Shown: in pieces, positions 8,683 to 18,091 of the stretch | Layout: every line of letters begins with the position of its first letter | How positions within the stretch are numbered: the stretch's first letter is position 1 | Origin: Paenibacillus solanacearum | GTDB lineage: Bacteria > Bacillota > Bacilli > Paenibacillales > NBRC-103111 | Length of the DNA: 64,000 nucleotides | Reading direction: 5' to 3' | Assembly (NCBI RefSeq): GCF_910593845.1 | Contig: NZ_CAJVAS010000013.1 | Span: 1 to 64,000, forward strand | Program-made: the position numbers and the translations under genes | Notes under the pieces: model-generated | The model's database searches: none | What the model saw: the letters and a program-made list of their open reading frames with translations, nothing else | Told to the model about the DNA's origin: nothing

Positions 8683-9870
8683 TTACCGCTTCCCTGCCTT
8701 TTTCATGATGACCTCGTCGTAATACGCCTTTTGCTTCTCCAGCTGGCGCGCCAAGTTGAAGTCCGTCTCTACTTTTTTGCGGGCCTCCATGCCGTAGCGG
8801 TTCCATATCTCCGGGTGCCCGGCCAGCCAGATCATCGCTTTGGCCAGCTCGGCTCTCGACTTCTCGGGGACGAGCAGCCCGGACACTTTGTGCTTGACGA
8901 GCTCGGGGATGCCCGCATGCGTCGTAGAGATCACGGGCATGCCTGTAGCCATCGCCTCCTTGACGGTGTTCGGAATGCCCTCCTGGTTGCCTTCCTTGTC
9001 CGTGCAGCTCGGCGCGCAAAAAATATGCGATTGATAATATTTCTTTTGAATGTCGTGATAGCTGACCCACGGGATGATCTGCACGCTGCGTCCCAGTCTG
9101 TACAGGCGGATCAGCTTGCGGTATTCCGCCTCGCAGGGCCCTTGGCCGATCAGCGTCAGCTTGACATGCGGTATCTTTTTCTTGAGGGCGGCGAAGGCGT
9201 GAATCAGATCGTTGAACCCTTTCTTCTCCACGAATCGCCCGATTGCCAGAAACCGGATCTTTTTCCCGGGCTCCCACTGCCGGGGACGGTCCTGGAACCG
9301 GTCCAGATCGACGCCTCCGTACAGCACGCGCACCTTCTCCTCGGGGCAGCCCAGCTTGACGATCATTTTCTTCAAATGATGGCATACGGGGAAAAACAGA
9401 TCCCCGGTTTGAAACAGCCGTCTCAGCTCCGCACGGCCTTGTTTTTTCTTCGGGTAGACGGTGGCGTCTTTCCCGCGAAAGCTGGCGAACAGCGGGATGC
9501 CGTATTTTTCCTTCAGGAACAAAAAATTCGGAGCGAGCGATCCATGATGAATATGGACGCCGGATATTTGGAGCTGCTTGAGCAGCCGGGGTTCCCGCTT
9601 AATGTCATCTAACGAAACGATCGGCGTCATCGAGGGCGCATCGGATACGTTCAGCAGCTTCATGCCGGCCGATTCCTGTGCAGGCGAAGCGACGGAGGCA
9701 AACGGGATTTCCGACTGCCTGGAGCGGGGCTCCTTGGTCAGCATGATACCTTTGTACCCGTCCACGCGGCAAATTTGCGCTGCCACATGACCGTCTTCCA
9801 AAGAATATTTGTGGTGCAGTATGACTGAACTCACAGGCTGTTCCTCCCAATCGTTTGGTTTGTCGGCCAT
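8683..9870 (-). CDS. Glycosyltransferase family 4 (second gene of minus-strand operon)
   Basis: A 395-residue GT-B-fold glycosyltransferase. The acceptor half contains HIHHGSLAPNF. The donor half contains FLAIGRFVEKKG and the GNQEGIPNTVKEAMATGMPVISTTHAGIPELV stretch, with the E-x7-E pattern that contacts the nucleotide sugar in GT4 enzymes. The start at 9870 is chosen because AGGAGG precedes it; this leaves two bases to the stop of the upstream glycosyltransferase, so the two genes are co-transcribed and probably translationally coupled. It is a paralogue of the GT4 parts of the genes at 9873 and 12935. Sugar and acceptor cannot be read from the sequence. Confidence 0.85.
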   Translation of the reverse strand: MADKPNDWEEQPVSSVILHHKYSLEDGHVAAQICRVDGYKGIMLTKEPRSRQSEIPFASVASPAQESAGMKLLNVSDAPSMTPIVSLDDIKREPRLLKQLQISGVHIHHGSLAPNFLFLKEKYGIPLFASFRGKDATVYPKKKQGRAELRRLFQTGDLFFPVCHHLKKMIVKLGCPEEKVRVLYGGVDLDRFQDRPRQWEPGKKIRFLAIGRFVEKKGFNDLIHAFAALKKKIPHVKLTLIGQGPCEAEYRKLIRLYRLGRSVQIIPWVSYHDIQKKYYQSHIFCAPSCTDKEGNQEGIPNTVKEAMATGMPVISTTHAGIPELVKHKVSGLLVPEKSRAELAKAMIWLAGHPEIWNRYGMEARKKVETDFNLARQLEKQKAYYDEVIMKKAGKR

Positions 9871-9872
9871 GT

Positions 9873-11726
9873 CTACACTCGCCTCCTGAGACGGGACAGC
9901 GTATACCGCCGCCGCTTCGTATATTTTCTGTCGAGCGCGTGCAAGGTGGACGCATTCCACCGGTACAGCTTGGTTGCGGTACGCCGGATCTTCAGATGGC
10001 GGCGGTACGAGGGAAGAAACTTCCGCTTATGTCTGCGGTACACGGCGAGCGGAAGCTTCTGGCAGTATCCCCGGTAGTAGCGCGCCAGCCGGAGCCACAT
10101 ATCCCAATCCTGCGAATACCGGTAATTCGGATTGAACAGCCCGACTTTATCGAAGCAGCTGCGGTGGATGACGGCCGTCGACGTCCGGATCGTAAATTTT
10201 CGTTTGTAGAGATAATAACGGAATTTATTGAGTTTGGACGGCGTTCTGACCTTGCGGACGATTTTACGCTTTCGGTCGCCTTTGCGGTCGTAGTACCAGC
10301 TGTATAAAAACCGGCAGCTCGGATGTTTATCCAGAAACTGTTTGTTGCGCAGCAGCTTATTCGGGAGAAAGGCGTCATCCGAATCAAGAAAGGCGATATA
10401 TGTTCCTTTCGCAAAACGAATGCCCGTATTTCTCGCCTCGGAAGGGCCGCTGTTTTTTTGGTAAACGTAACGGACGCGCGCGTCGTACGACTGGACGACC
10501 TTGGCCGTATTGTCCGTCGAACCGTCGTCTACCACGATGACCTCGAAGTCTTTGTAGGTTTGCTTCAGGACGCTTTCAATCGCTCTGCCGATATACTGGT
10601 CGCGGTTGTACGTCGGAATAATGACGCTGAACATCGGCGATTGGCGTTCCTTCGCCTCATGGGCGGCGATAATCCGGTCGAACAGCTGCTCCAGCTTGGC
10701 GATTTGGCCTTTCCGGTTGAACTCGGTTTCGACCTTGCTGCGCGCTTGGCGGCCGAGCTGCTGCCACGTTTCCGGATGCCTCAGTACCTGGATCAGCTTG
10801 GCGGCCAGTTTTTGCGAGTTGTTTTCCGCGACCAGATGCCCGCTGACCCCGTCTTCGATCAATTCGGGAATACCTGCGTGGAAGGTGGAGATGACGGGAA
10901 GACCGCAGGCCATCGCTTCTTTCAGCGCATTGGGAATGCCCTCCTGGTTTCCGGTGCGGTCTTTTTTGCTCGGAAGACAGAACAGATGCGCCTTCTCCAG
11001 CTGTACGGCAACCTCTTGATGCGGCAGAGCGCCGGTAAATACGATATGTTTTTCAAGACGCAGCGACCGGCTTAACTGCTGCAGCTTCGCTTTCATCCTT
11101 CCGTCACCGATCATAATAAGCCGGGCCTCAGGGAACTGGCGATGCACTTGCCGAAACGCTCTGATCAGAAGGTCGGGTCCTTTCTTTTCGACGAGCCGGC
11201 CCACGTAGACGATGTTCACCGGTCCCTCTTCCGGAAAAAACCTTTCCTTATATGCAAATTGCTCGACATCGATACCGCTGTAATACACTTCGATTTTGCC
11301 CTCGGGACAGCCGTGCTTAACCAATTCCTTCTTCATGGCCTGGCACGGAACAGTGAAGCAATCTCCCACTTTGAACAATCGCTGCAGCGACCTTCCGTGC
11401 TTCTTCATTAGATTGGAGCCCGGCGTGTCGTAGCCGTGGAACGAGGTGACGAGCGGCACCTTCCATTTTTGCTTGAACGGAATCATCCGTATGCCGGACG
11501 GCGCGAACCGGGCGTGAATGAGCGAGAATGAACGATGATGCAGCATCATATTCAATTTTGCGAATTTGGGGTCGACCAGCACATGGGTGTGCGGGAATCG
11601 CTGCGGGTTTACACGCTTTCGGCAAAAGACGTAAGGATCGTACTTCTTCATTTTCCGGATTTCTCCATAAATGAACGTCTCACTAATCGGTAAAAAGGTG
11701 GATCGTATAACAGCAATACGGTTCAA
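9873..11726 (-). CDS. Fused glycosyltransferase: GT4 N-terminal, GT2 C-terminal
   Basis: A 617-residue protein with two complete transferase domains. Residues 1 to about 365 are a GT4 enzyme (AVIRSTFLPISETFIYGEI, ITSFHGYD-like SFHGYD, YVGRLVEKKG, GNQEGIPNALKEAMACGLP). Residues about 373-617 are a GT2 enzyme (FSVIIPTYNRDQYIGRAIES, VVDDGSTD, the metal-binding FLDSDD). A bifunctional enzyme could add two sugars in sequence. The plus-strand genes at 12935 and 14017 are a separate GT4 and GT2 with the same N-terminal motifs, so the fusion mirrors a gene pair across the CotS-like gene. It is the first gene of a two-gene operon reading leftward. Confidence 0.88.
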   Translation of the reverse strand: MNRIAVIRSTFLPISETFIYGEIRKMKKYDPYVFCRKRVNPQRFPHTHVLVDPKFAKLNMMLHHRSFSLIHARFAPSGIRMIPFKQKWKVPLVTSFHGYDTPGSNLMKKHGRSLQRLFKVGDCFTVPCQAMKKELVKHGCPEGKIEVYYSGIDVEQFAYKERFFPEEGPVNIVYVGRLVEKKGPDLLIRAFRQVHRQFPEARLIMIGDGRMKAKLQQLSRSLRLEKHIVFTGALPHQEVAVQLEKAHLFCLPSKKDRTGNQEGIPNALKEAMACGLPVISTFHAGIPELIEDGVSGHLVAENNSQKLAAKLIQVLRHPETWQQLGRQARSKVETEFNRKGQIAKLEQLFDRIIAAHEAKERQSPMFSVIIPTYNRDQYIGRAIESVLKQTYKDFEVIVVDDGSTDNTAKVVQSYDARVRYVYQKNSGPSEARNTGIRFAKGTYIAFLDSDDAFLPNKLLRNKQFLDKHPSCRFLYSWYYDRKGDRKRKIVRKVRTPSKLNKFRYYLYKRKFTIRTSTAVIHRSCFDKVGLFNPNYRYSQDWDMWLRLARYYRGYCQKLPLAVYRRHKRKFLPSYRRHLKIRRTATKLYRWNASTLHALDRKYTKRRRYTLSRLRRRV

Positions 11727-11908
11727 CGAAGAGCCTCCCTTACCTATTGATGGTTTCTTTTATACTTATTCTCTTATGGGTAGCGATGTATAGACGGCTG
11801 TGGAGAAATCAGGGGGATTTATCAATAGGGGGCATTTGTCAGGAGGGGAGCTTTGCCCACACATTATATATGTACGTGAATACTGTGTTAGGGAAATCAC
11901 TTCAAGCA

Positions 11909-12916
11909 ATGGAGGCGAGGAAACTGGAGAAGCTATTACGGCAAGTGCAGAGTGAGTTCGGATTCCAAATCCGGTCATGGAACTTAGTCAAACATATTGC
12001 CGATTCCAGCCTGGTTGCTCGAATCATTGCAAAAGACGGCAAAAGCTATATGCTGAAAAGCCTGTTTATCCCGGCAGAGCGCCAGCGCTTTATAGTCGAA
12101 TCCGAGCGGCGGCTGGCGCAGGAAGGAGTGAAGCTTGCGCGTCCGATCAGCACACTGAGCAAGCATCCGTTCATCCTTTATAACGAGACTCCCTACGTGC
12201 TGTACGAATGGATTAAAGGCAAGACCGGGCAGCTGCGCGACCGCAGCGATCTTGTCGCCTTGACGCAGGTGATGGCCCGGCTTCATAGACGGTCCGTCCG
12301 GGTCGTTTATCCGGACGACATCATGCCTTACGAGCACGTTCGCTGGGAGAAAGAGTACCGGGACCGGATCGACTCCTTGAAATCCTGGGCACAGTCTCAC
12401 CAAACGCCGTCATCGCCGCAAGAAAGCATGATTCAGCGCTACCTTCCGTTTTTCGAACATGTGGCCGAAGTCGCGCTGGAACAGCTGCTGGCAAGCGATT
12501 ACGACAACTACATGAACGGACAGGTTGCCGCCAAATGCTTGATCCACGGCGACTTCCACCAGAAAAATCTCATCAAGCACAAGGGCCAGTGGGTTCTGAT
12601 CGACTTCGAAGATGTGCGCTACGATTTTCCTTCGAAAGATTTGCTGCGCCTGTACAGCATGTATACCCGCTTCCATCCGTTCGATACGAAGACGTTCAAC
12701 AGCATGATGGAAACGTATTTCCGCCATCATCCGCTGCCTGCGGGGGCGAAGCGCCTGATGCTCACCGACTTCCTGTTCCCGCATATCGTCGAACGAACGC
12801 TGCGCAAGCAGGTGTATGCATCTATGAAAACGGAAATGCTGAAGCACTGGTTAAAGCAAGAGAAACGCAAGGCCATGTACGTATCGCTTATTTTGTCTCA
12901 CAAACAGTGGCATTAA
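11909..12916 (+). CDS. CotS-like spore coat kinase-fold protein
   Basis: A 335-residue protein of the APH/choline kinase superfamily, most like the CotS/YutH group of spore coat proteins. KSYMLKSLF carries the ATP-binding lysine, LIHGDFHQKNLI is the Brenner-type catalytic loop, and LIDFEDVRYDFPSKDLLRLY supplies the metal-binding Asp. The reading frame is open back to 11747, but that upstream part is hydrophobic and unlike the family; I prefer the ATG at 11909, though its ribosome binding site is weak. It lies divergent from the GT4-GT2 fusion and 18 bases before the next glycosyltransferase. CotS-type genes in Bacillus also occur next to glycosyltransferase genes. Confidence 0.75.
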   Translation: MEARKLEKLLRQVQSEFGFQIRSWNLVKHIADSSLVARIIAKDGKSYMLKSLFIPAERQRFIVESERRLAQEGVKLARPISTLSKHPFILYNETPYVLYEWIKGKTGQLRDRSDLVALTQVMARLHRRSVRVVYPDDIMPYEHVRWEKEYRDRIDSLKSWAQSHQTPSSPQESMIQRYLPFFEHVAEVALEQLLASDYDNYMNGQVAAKCLIHGDFHQKNLIKHKGQWVLIDFEDVRYDFPSKDLLRLYSMYTRFHPFDTKTFNSMMETYFRHHPLPAGAKRLMLTDFLFPHIVERTLRKQVYASMKTEMLKHWLKQEKRKAMYVSLILSHKQWH

Positions 12917-12934
12917 GCCAGGGGGGTGATTCCT

Positions 12935-14014
12935 TTGAAAAAAATCGCTTTTGTCCGCACCCGGTATTTGCCTTCGTCCGAAACGTTCATTTACGAAGAA
13001 CTGAAAAATATTAAACGATTCAAGGCCATCGTCTTCGCGCGAAAAAGAATGAACTTGAAGCGGTTCCCGTTTCCGAGAATCAAACGTCTGCCCCGCAGCG
13101 CCAAGAGACTGGCTCGCACCTTCCGGAGGAAGCGGATCCGTCTCATTCACGCCCGGTTCGGTCCTGCCGGTGTTCGCATGATGAAGGTCAAGCGCCGCCT
13201 TCGCATTCCGATGATCACTTCGTTTCACGGCTTCGACCTGCCGGCCAAGATCAAACGCAGAAGCAAGTATTACCGCAAGCTGAGAAGGCTGTTCAAGGTC
13301 GGCGACAAGTTTACGGTTCCATCGAGGCAGATGAAGCGTCAGCTGCGCAGATACGGATGCCCGAAGCACAAGATCAAAATTATGTACAGCGGCATTAACG
13401 TCAAAAAATTCCGTTACATCAAGCGCCATGCTACGACCCAGAAGGTGACGATCATCTCGGTAGGCCGGCTGCACAAGAAGAAAGGCTTCCGTTATTTAAT
13501 CCGCGCATTCAAAAAAGTACACGCCAAAGCGCCGTCAAGCCGGCTGATCATCGTCGGGAACGGTGTGGAACGCAAAAATCTGAAGCGGCTCATCTCCAAG
13601 CTGAAGCTGAAAAAATCGGTCCGCCTGAAAGGCTTTGTTCCTCACAAACGGCTGGTGCGGCTGCTGAAGAAAGCGGACATATTCTGCCTGCCGTCGGTGA
13701 CGACCAAAGACGGGAACCACGAGGGCATTCCGAACGCCATTAAAGAGGCGATGGCAACAGGCCTTCCGATCGTCGCTACGCGCCACGGCGGCATTCCGGA
13801 GCTGGTCAAGAATGGCCGGGAAGGGTTTCTCGTACCGGAAAAAAATGTACGCAGGCTAGCGAAAAAATTGAAGCATTTGGTCAAAAATCCTTCGTCACGG
13901 CTGAAGATGGGAAGAAGAGGGCGCAGGAAAGTGGCAAAGCGGTTCAATTCCGGAAAGCAAGTCAGAAGACTGGAGTCCATTTACCGTCATTTAATTAAGA
14001 AGGGACGAAAATAA
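12935..14014 (+). CDS. Glycosyltransferase family 4, strongly basic
   Basis: A 359-residue GT-B-fold enzyme with IAFVRTRYLPSSETFIYEEL at the N-terminus, ITSFHGFD, ISVGRLHKKKG and a GNHEGIPNAIKEAMATGLP donor-site stretch. A TTG at 12935 is the likely start because GGGGGGTGAT lies just before it; a GTG at 12926 is inside that ribosome binding site. The protein is unusually rich in Lys and Arg over its whole length, far more than the minus-strand paralogues, which suggests binding to an acidic acceptor or surface. It is the second gene of the plus-strand cluster. Confidence 0.85.
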   Translation: MKKIAFVRTRYLPSSETFIYEELKNIKRFKAIVFARKRMNLKRFPFPRIKRLPRSAKRLARTFRRKRIRLIHARFGPAGVRMMKVKRRLRIPMITSFHGFDLPAKIKRRSKYYRKLRRLFKVGDKFTVPSRQMKRQLRRYGCPKHKIKIMYSGINVKKFRYIKRHATTQKVTIISVGRLHKKKGFRYLIRAFKKVHAKAPSSRLIIVGNGVERKNLKRLISKLKLKKSVRLKGFVPHKRLVRLLKKADIFCLPSVTTKDGNHEGIPNAIKEAMATGLPIVATRHGGIPELVKNGREGFLVPEKNVRRLAKKLKHLVKNPSSRLKMGRRGRRKVAKRFNSGKQVRRLESIYRHLIKKGRK

Positions 14015-14016
14015 TC

Positions 14017-14862
14017 ATGGATCAAGCCGAAGGGCAGGCTAGAGCTCGGATTTCGCGAAAAAAATCGGGTAAAAAAAAGCCTTTGGTGACCGTCGTCATT
14101 CCGACTTACAACCGCGCCAAGTTCATTAAGCGGGGGATCAAGAGCATCCTGCGCCAAACGACCGGCCGCTGGCGGCTGCTTATTCTGGATGACGGTTCCA
14201 CCGACAAAACGGCCAAGGTCGTCAAGCCGTTCCTGAAGGATCCCCGTATCCGTTACGTACGGCGCAAAAAAAACCGGGGCGTCTCCGCTACGCTCAAGCG
14301 CGCCTTGTCGATGGTCAAGACGAAATACTTTTCGCAGCTGGATGCGGACGACTGGTATGAGTCCCGGACGCTGGCGACCTGTCTGAAGAAGATGAGGAAG
14401 TCGAGCCGCAAAGTCGCGGTCGTCTACGGAAACGAAAAAGTATGGAAATTAAAGAAAGGCAAGCTGAGGTACAAGGGCACGAAGGTCAAACGCCAAATTC
14501 GCGGCAAATACGACTTCATCACGTTCCATCCGATGATTTATCCGCGCTTCTACCGGACCAAGGCGCTCCGCAGCGTAGGCGGCTGGTCTACGAAGGTGCC
14601 GCAGGGCGGCCGCTTCGCCGAAGACAGGCAAATTCTGCTCAAGCTGGCGGGACGGTACAAATTCAAGGCGACGCACAAGGCGCTGTATAACCGGCTGCGG
14701 CATAAGGACAACAATTCGCGGATTCAAAACCGCAAGAAATATGCCAAGGTGACGAGATACTTGTACAAAACCGCATTAAAGCGCTGGGGCAACCGGTATA
14801 AAGCGAAGTTTGTCTGGAAGAAAGGCCGGCTGAAGGTGGGACGCATCGTCAGAAGACGTTAA
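14017..14862 (+). CDS. Glycosyltransferase family 2, strongly basic
   Basis: A 281-residue inverting GT-A enzyme. VTVVIPTYNRAKFIKRGIKS, LLILDDGSTDKT and the metal-binding QLDADDW are the standard GT2 landmarks. The C-terminal half is dominated by Lys and Arg (for example TRYLYKTALKRWGNRYKAK). It starts two bases after the stop of the GT4 gene, so both are one transcript. Together they correspond to the two halves of the fused enzyme at 9873-11726. The sugar is unknown. Confidence 0.87.
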   Translation: MDQAEGQARARISRKKSGKKKPLVTVVIPTYNRAKFIKRGIKSILRQTTGRWRLLILDDGSTDKTAKVVKPFLKDPRIRYVRRKKNRGVSATLKRALSMVKTKYFSQLDADDWYESRTLATCLKKMRKSSRKVAVVYGNEKVWKLKKGKLRYKGTKVKRQIRGKYDFITFHPMIYPRFYRTKALRSVGGWSTKVPQGGRFAEDRQILLKLAGRYKFKATHKALYNRLRHKDNNSRIQNRKKYAKVTRYLYKTALKRWGNRYKAKFVWKKGRLKVGRIVRRR

Positions 14863-14890
14863 CAAACCAACGGAAGGGCGGGAATGAGCG

Positions 14891-15745
14891 ATGGGCAGAG
14901 ACGAGCGCAACTGGTTGTCGACGCTTGAGGTCATTGAGGAGATCGAGAAGGCTGTGGAGCAGAAAAAGCCGCTCTCCGTCGTCCGTGTCGGCGACGGGGA
15001 GAATCTCTGCCTAGCCCAGTATAAGGTCTGGCCGATTCGCAAAATTCTGGCGACCCGCTGGGCCAGGTTATCGCGCAGCACGAACTGGAAGGGGGTTCGC
15101 CTTCCGAACATCGAGCTGCGCGACAGCTTGATCAAGTCGATCAAGAAGGCGGACATTGTCGGCATTCCTCACAAGCATGATAAGGAAATATTGGCGGAGC
15201 AGCAGCAATATTTGCGTCCGCTGACGGATGCCTGCTTCGAACGGTTCGAGATCGAACCGGCGAAGCTGTGTCATACGTTCATCAATCGTCACATGGTCGA
15301 GTTCGTGGAGTTCTGGGAAATGCTTCGGGGCAAACGCGTCGCCGTCGTTTCCCGCTGGGCCCATCAATTCAAACGGCTCGTCGGGAAAAAATACGGCGAT
15401 TTCGAGATTGAGATCGTCCGAACGATCCGGATCGACCGCTATGGGGAAATACCGGCCGTGCTCCAAAAGATGAAATCGGTGGATTGCGATATTGTCTTCG
15501 TCTCCGCCGGCGTCAACGCCGTCATCCTGGCGCAAAAACTGGCGGAGAAGCAGGGAAGGGTTGCCGTCGACTTCGGCAAATCCGCTATATTCATGATCAG
15601 CGGCAACCCGAAAGTCCGGGCATGGAATCCGAAGCGAGACGGCGTCAAACGGGCGCCGGAGAAGGCTCCGGCAGAAGCGCAAATATCGGCGGAGCGGCCG
15701 GAGGAAACCGATAGCCCGGATACCCTTCGTCCATCTTCTGATTGA
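14891..15745 (+). CDS. GT-D-fold glycosyltransferase (DUF1792-like)
   Basis: A 284-residue protein with SVVRVGDGENLCLA at residues 29-42. The RxGDGE motif is the hallmark of the GT-D fold first described for DUF1792 domains of streptococcal adhesin glycosyltransferases, where the acidic residues bind the metal and nucleotide sugar. CDIVFVSAGVNAVILA and VAVDFGKSAIFM are further family-like segments. The last 40 residues are charged and low-complexity. GAAGGGCGGG precedes the ATG. In streptococci this fold extends O-glycans on a serine-rich repeat adhesin, which makes its presence near a giant Thr/Ser-containing repeat protein suggestive, but the acceptor here is not shown. Confidence 0.78.
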   Translation: MGRDERNWLSTLEVIEEIEKAVEQKKPLSVVRVGDGENLCLAQYKVWPIRKILATRWARLSRSTNWKGVRLPNIELRDSLIKSIKKADIVGIPHKHDKEILAEQQQYLRPLTDACFERFEIEPAKLCHTFINRHMVEFVEFWEMLRGKRVAVVSRWAHQFKRLVGKKYGDFEIEIVRTIRIDRYGEIPAVLQKMKSVDCDIVFVSAGVNAVILAQKLAEKQGRVAVDFGKSAIFMISGNPKVRAWNPKRDGVKRAPEKAPAEAQISAERPEETDSPDTLRPSSD

Positions 15746-15785
15746 GTGCGGCCGGATACGACGCTATTGCAAAGGGGAGAGGGAC

Positions 15786-17117
15786 TTGAAAGTTACTGTC
15801 GTCGGTTCGGGTTACGTCGGTACGACAACGGCGCTCGTGCTTGCCAGTCTGGGACACCAGGTCATCGGCTACGATATCGACGCCGGCAAAGTCGAAAGAC
15901 TGAATAACGGAGAGCTGCCGTTCACGGAGCCCGGATTGGACCAGATGCTCCGGGATCTGCTCGGCAGCGGGCGCATGACGTTCACCTCCGACAGCCGGAG
16001 CGCCGTAACGGAGAGCGAGGTTCTGATGATCTCGGTCGGGACGCCGTCGATGCCAAACGGGGGAGCTGACCTAAAGTACTTGCGCCAGGTTCTGGATACG
16101 ATCGCAGCCCATATCAATGAACCGAAAATCATCGTCACCAAAAGCACCGTGCCGATCGGCACGAATCGCTGGATGAAGGAACGGCTCTCGGAAATCATCG
16201 ATATGCAAACTTATCCGGTTGAGGTCGTGTCGAATCCGGAATTTTTACGCGAAGGCGAGGCGCTGTACGATTCGCTCCATCCGTCCAGAACGGTCATCGG
16301 CGGGGAGAACGAATCCGCCATGGACAAAGTAAAAGGGCTGTACGCGTCGCTGCAGACGACCTATGTCGTCTGTAACTACGAAACGGCCGAAATGATCAAA
16401 TACGCCTCGAACGGCTTTTTGGCCGCCAAAATTTCGTTCATCAACGAGATGGCCCGACTGGCCGACCGGGTAGGAGCCGATATCCGGGGAGTCGCCCAAG
16501 GAATGGGTCTGGATCCCCGGATATCGCCGCATCACTTGTATGCAGGAATCGGGTACGGCGGCTCCTGCTTTCCGAAGGATGTCGACGAGCTGCTCTACTT
16601 CGGCACGCAGCAAGGAACGGAGCTCGAGCTGCTGCGTCAGGTCAAACGCATCAACGACTCGCAGATCGCCTGGTTCGCCGATAAGATGCAGTCGGTTCTT
16701 CCGCTGGAGGGCAAGCGGATTGCCGTGCTGGGCGTCGCGTTCAAGGAGAATACGGACGATCAGCGGGAATCGCCCGGCATCAAGATGATCGAGCAATTAT
16801 TGCACCGGGGCGTACAGGAAATTCGCGTCGTCGACCCGACCGTCGAATCGGTGGAGCACATTCATTGGAGCAAGGGCATTGACCGTAAGATGTTGTCCCG
16901 CGTCAACGTCGTGACGGAGGCCAGCGAGGCGGTCGCGGGCGCCCATGCGGTCGTGCTCGCGACGCCTTGGCCGCAATTTTCCTCCTATCCATGGGAAGCA
17001 TGGGCGTCCATCGCCGAAACCGCCTACTTCTTCGACGGGCGGAACTATCTCGATCCTGCGGAAATGCGCAGCAAAGGGTGGCATTTCACGGGCATCGCCA
17101 GAGGTGAAACGACATGA
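15786..17117 (+). CDS. UDP-glucose 6-dehydrogenase
   Basis: A 443-residue enzyme that oxidises UDP-glucose to UDP-glucuronate with two NAD. VVGSGYVGTTTALVLASLGH is the N-terminal NAD site, and GYGGSCFPKDV near residue 260 holds the catalytic Cys. The middle ETAEMIKYASNGFLAAKISF helix and the C-terminal GVAFKENTDD motif are typical. The start is TTG at 15786 with GGGGAG upstream. It overlaps the next gene by four bases (ATGA). Its substrate would come from galU at 7151 and its product would feed the epimerase. Equivalent to TuaD/Ugd; I leave the symbol open. Confidence 0.94.
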   Translation: MKVTVVGSGYVGTTTALVLASLGHQVIGYDIDAGKVERLNNGELPFTEPGLDQMLRDLLGSGRMTFTSDSRSAVTESEVLMISVGTPSMPNGGADLKYLRQVLDTIAAHINEPKIIVTKSTVPIGTNRWMKERLSEIIDMQTYPVEVVSNPEFLREGEALYDSLHPSRTVIGGENESAMDKVKGLYASLQTTYVVCNYETAEMIKYASNGFLAAKISFINEMARLADRVGADIRGVAQGMGLDPRISPHHLYAGIGYGGSCFPKDVDELLYFGTQQGTELELLRQVKRINDSQIAWFADKMQSVLPLEGKRIAVLGVAFKENTDDQRESPGIKMIEQLLHRGVQEIRVVDPTVESVEHIHWSKGIDRKMLSRVNVVTEASEAVAGAHAVVLATPWPQFSSYPWEAWASIAETAYFFDGRNYLDPAEMRSKGWHFTGIARGETT

Positions 17118-18070
17118 ACATTGTGGTCACTGGAGCGGCAGGGTTCATCGGATCGCACTTATGCGAAGCATTGCTCAGTCAGGGTCATCTCGTGAAGGGC
17201 GTCGATCAGCTGCAGCCGGCGTCCGCTTTGAAAATCAAGGAAGACAATTTGCGGCATGCGATCGGGCATCCCCACTTTGAGTGGCATCCCGCCGATCTGC
17301 TGGGCATGGATCTGGGCCGGCTGATCGAACAGGCCGATGTGGTGTTTCACCTGGCCGGCCTGGCCGGTGTCCGCAACAGCTGGGGAGCGACGTTCGCCGA
17401 CTACCTGCAGGCGAACATCTTGCTTACGCAAAAGCTGCTTGAAGCGTGCAAGCAAGCCCCTCGGCTTCAAAAGCTGGTCTTCGCATCATCCTCCTCCGTC
17501 TATGGCGGAGGAGGGGGGCAGTACAATACGGAGGCGTCGCCGACGCGTCCGATTTCTCCCTATGGACTTACCAAACTGGCGGGGGAGCAGCTTTGCTATC
17601 TGTATTACAACCAATACGGAGTTCCTTATACGGCGCTGCGCTATTTTACCGTATACGGGCCAAGGCAGCGCCCGGACATGGGCTTTCATCGTTTCATGAA
17701 GAACGCCTGGCTGGACCAGCCGCTATTTATTTACGGCAACGGGGAGCAAACGCGCGACTATACGTATGTAAGCGACCTGGTGGACGCCAATATCAAGGCG
17801 ATGCACTATCCGAAGCACGGAACGGTATTCAATGTTGGCGGCACGGAAACGGCGTCGGTCAATGAGATCATGCAAAAGATCGAGCGTCTCGCCGGCAAAC
17901 CGCTGAACATGCAATACTCGCCCGAGCAGCCGGGGGACCCGTTCGCCACTCGAGCCGATATCGCGCTCGCCAGCGCAGAGCTGGGGTATCAGCCGAAGGT
18001 GTCGCTGGACCAGGGCTTGGCGGCGCAATGGAGTTATATTACTGCGCTTTACGCAAACGAGAAGCCGTAA
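17114..18070 (+). CDS. NAD-dependent nucleotide-sugar epimerase
   Basis: A 318-residue extended SDR protein. TGAAGFIGSHLCEAL at residues 6-20 is the NAD site, ASSSSVYG and SPYGLTKLAGE give the Ser-Tyr-Lys catalytic set, and RYFTVYGPRQRPDMG is shared by UDP-glucuronate 4-epimerases and related enzymes. The gene overlaps the UDP-glucose dehydrogenase by four bases, so UDP-glucuronate is the likely substrate and UDP-galacturonate the likely product. A UDP-glucose 4-epimerase activity cannot be excluded from sequence alone. Confidence 0.87.
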   Translation: MNIVVTGAAGFIGSHLCEALLSQGHLVKGVDQLQPASALKIKEDNLRHAIGHPHFEWHPADLLGMDLGRLIEQADVVFHLAGLAGVRNSWGATFADYLQANILLTQKLLEACKQAPRLQKLVFASSSSVYGGGGGQYNTEASPTRPISPYGLTKLAGEQLCYLYYNQYGVPYTALRYFTVYGPRQRPDMGFHRFMKNAWLDQPLFIYGNGEQTRDYTYVSDLVDANIKAMHYPKHGTVFNVGGTETASVNEIMQKIERLAGKPLNMQYSPEQPGDPFATRADIALASAELGYQPKVSLDQGLAAQWSYITALYANEKP

Positions 18071-18091
18071 TCTGGGATCGGAGGTTATGCG

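Noticed and set aside
8509..9612. A 367-residue plus-strand reading frame
   Set aside because: It lies antisense to the GT4 gene and has no recognisable protein features.
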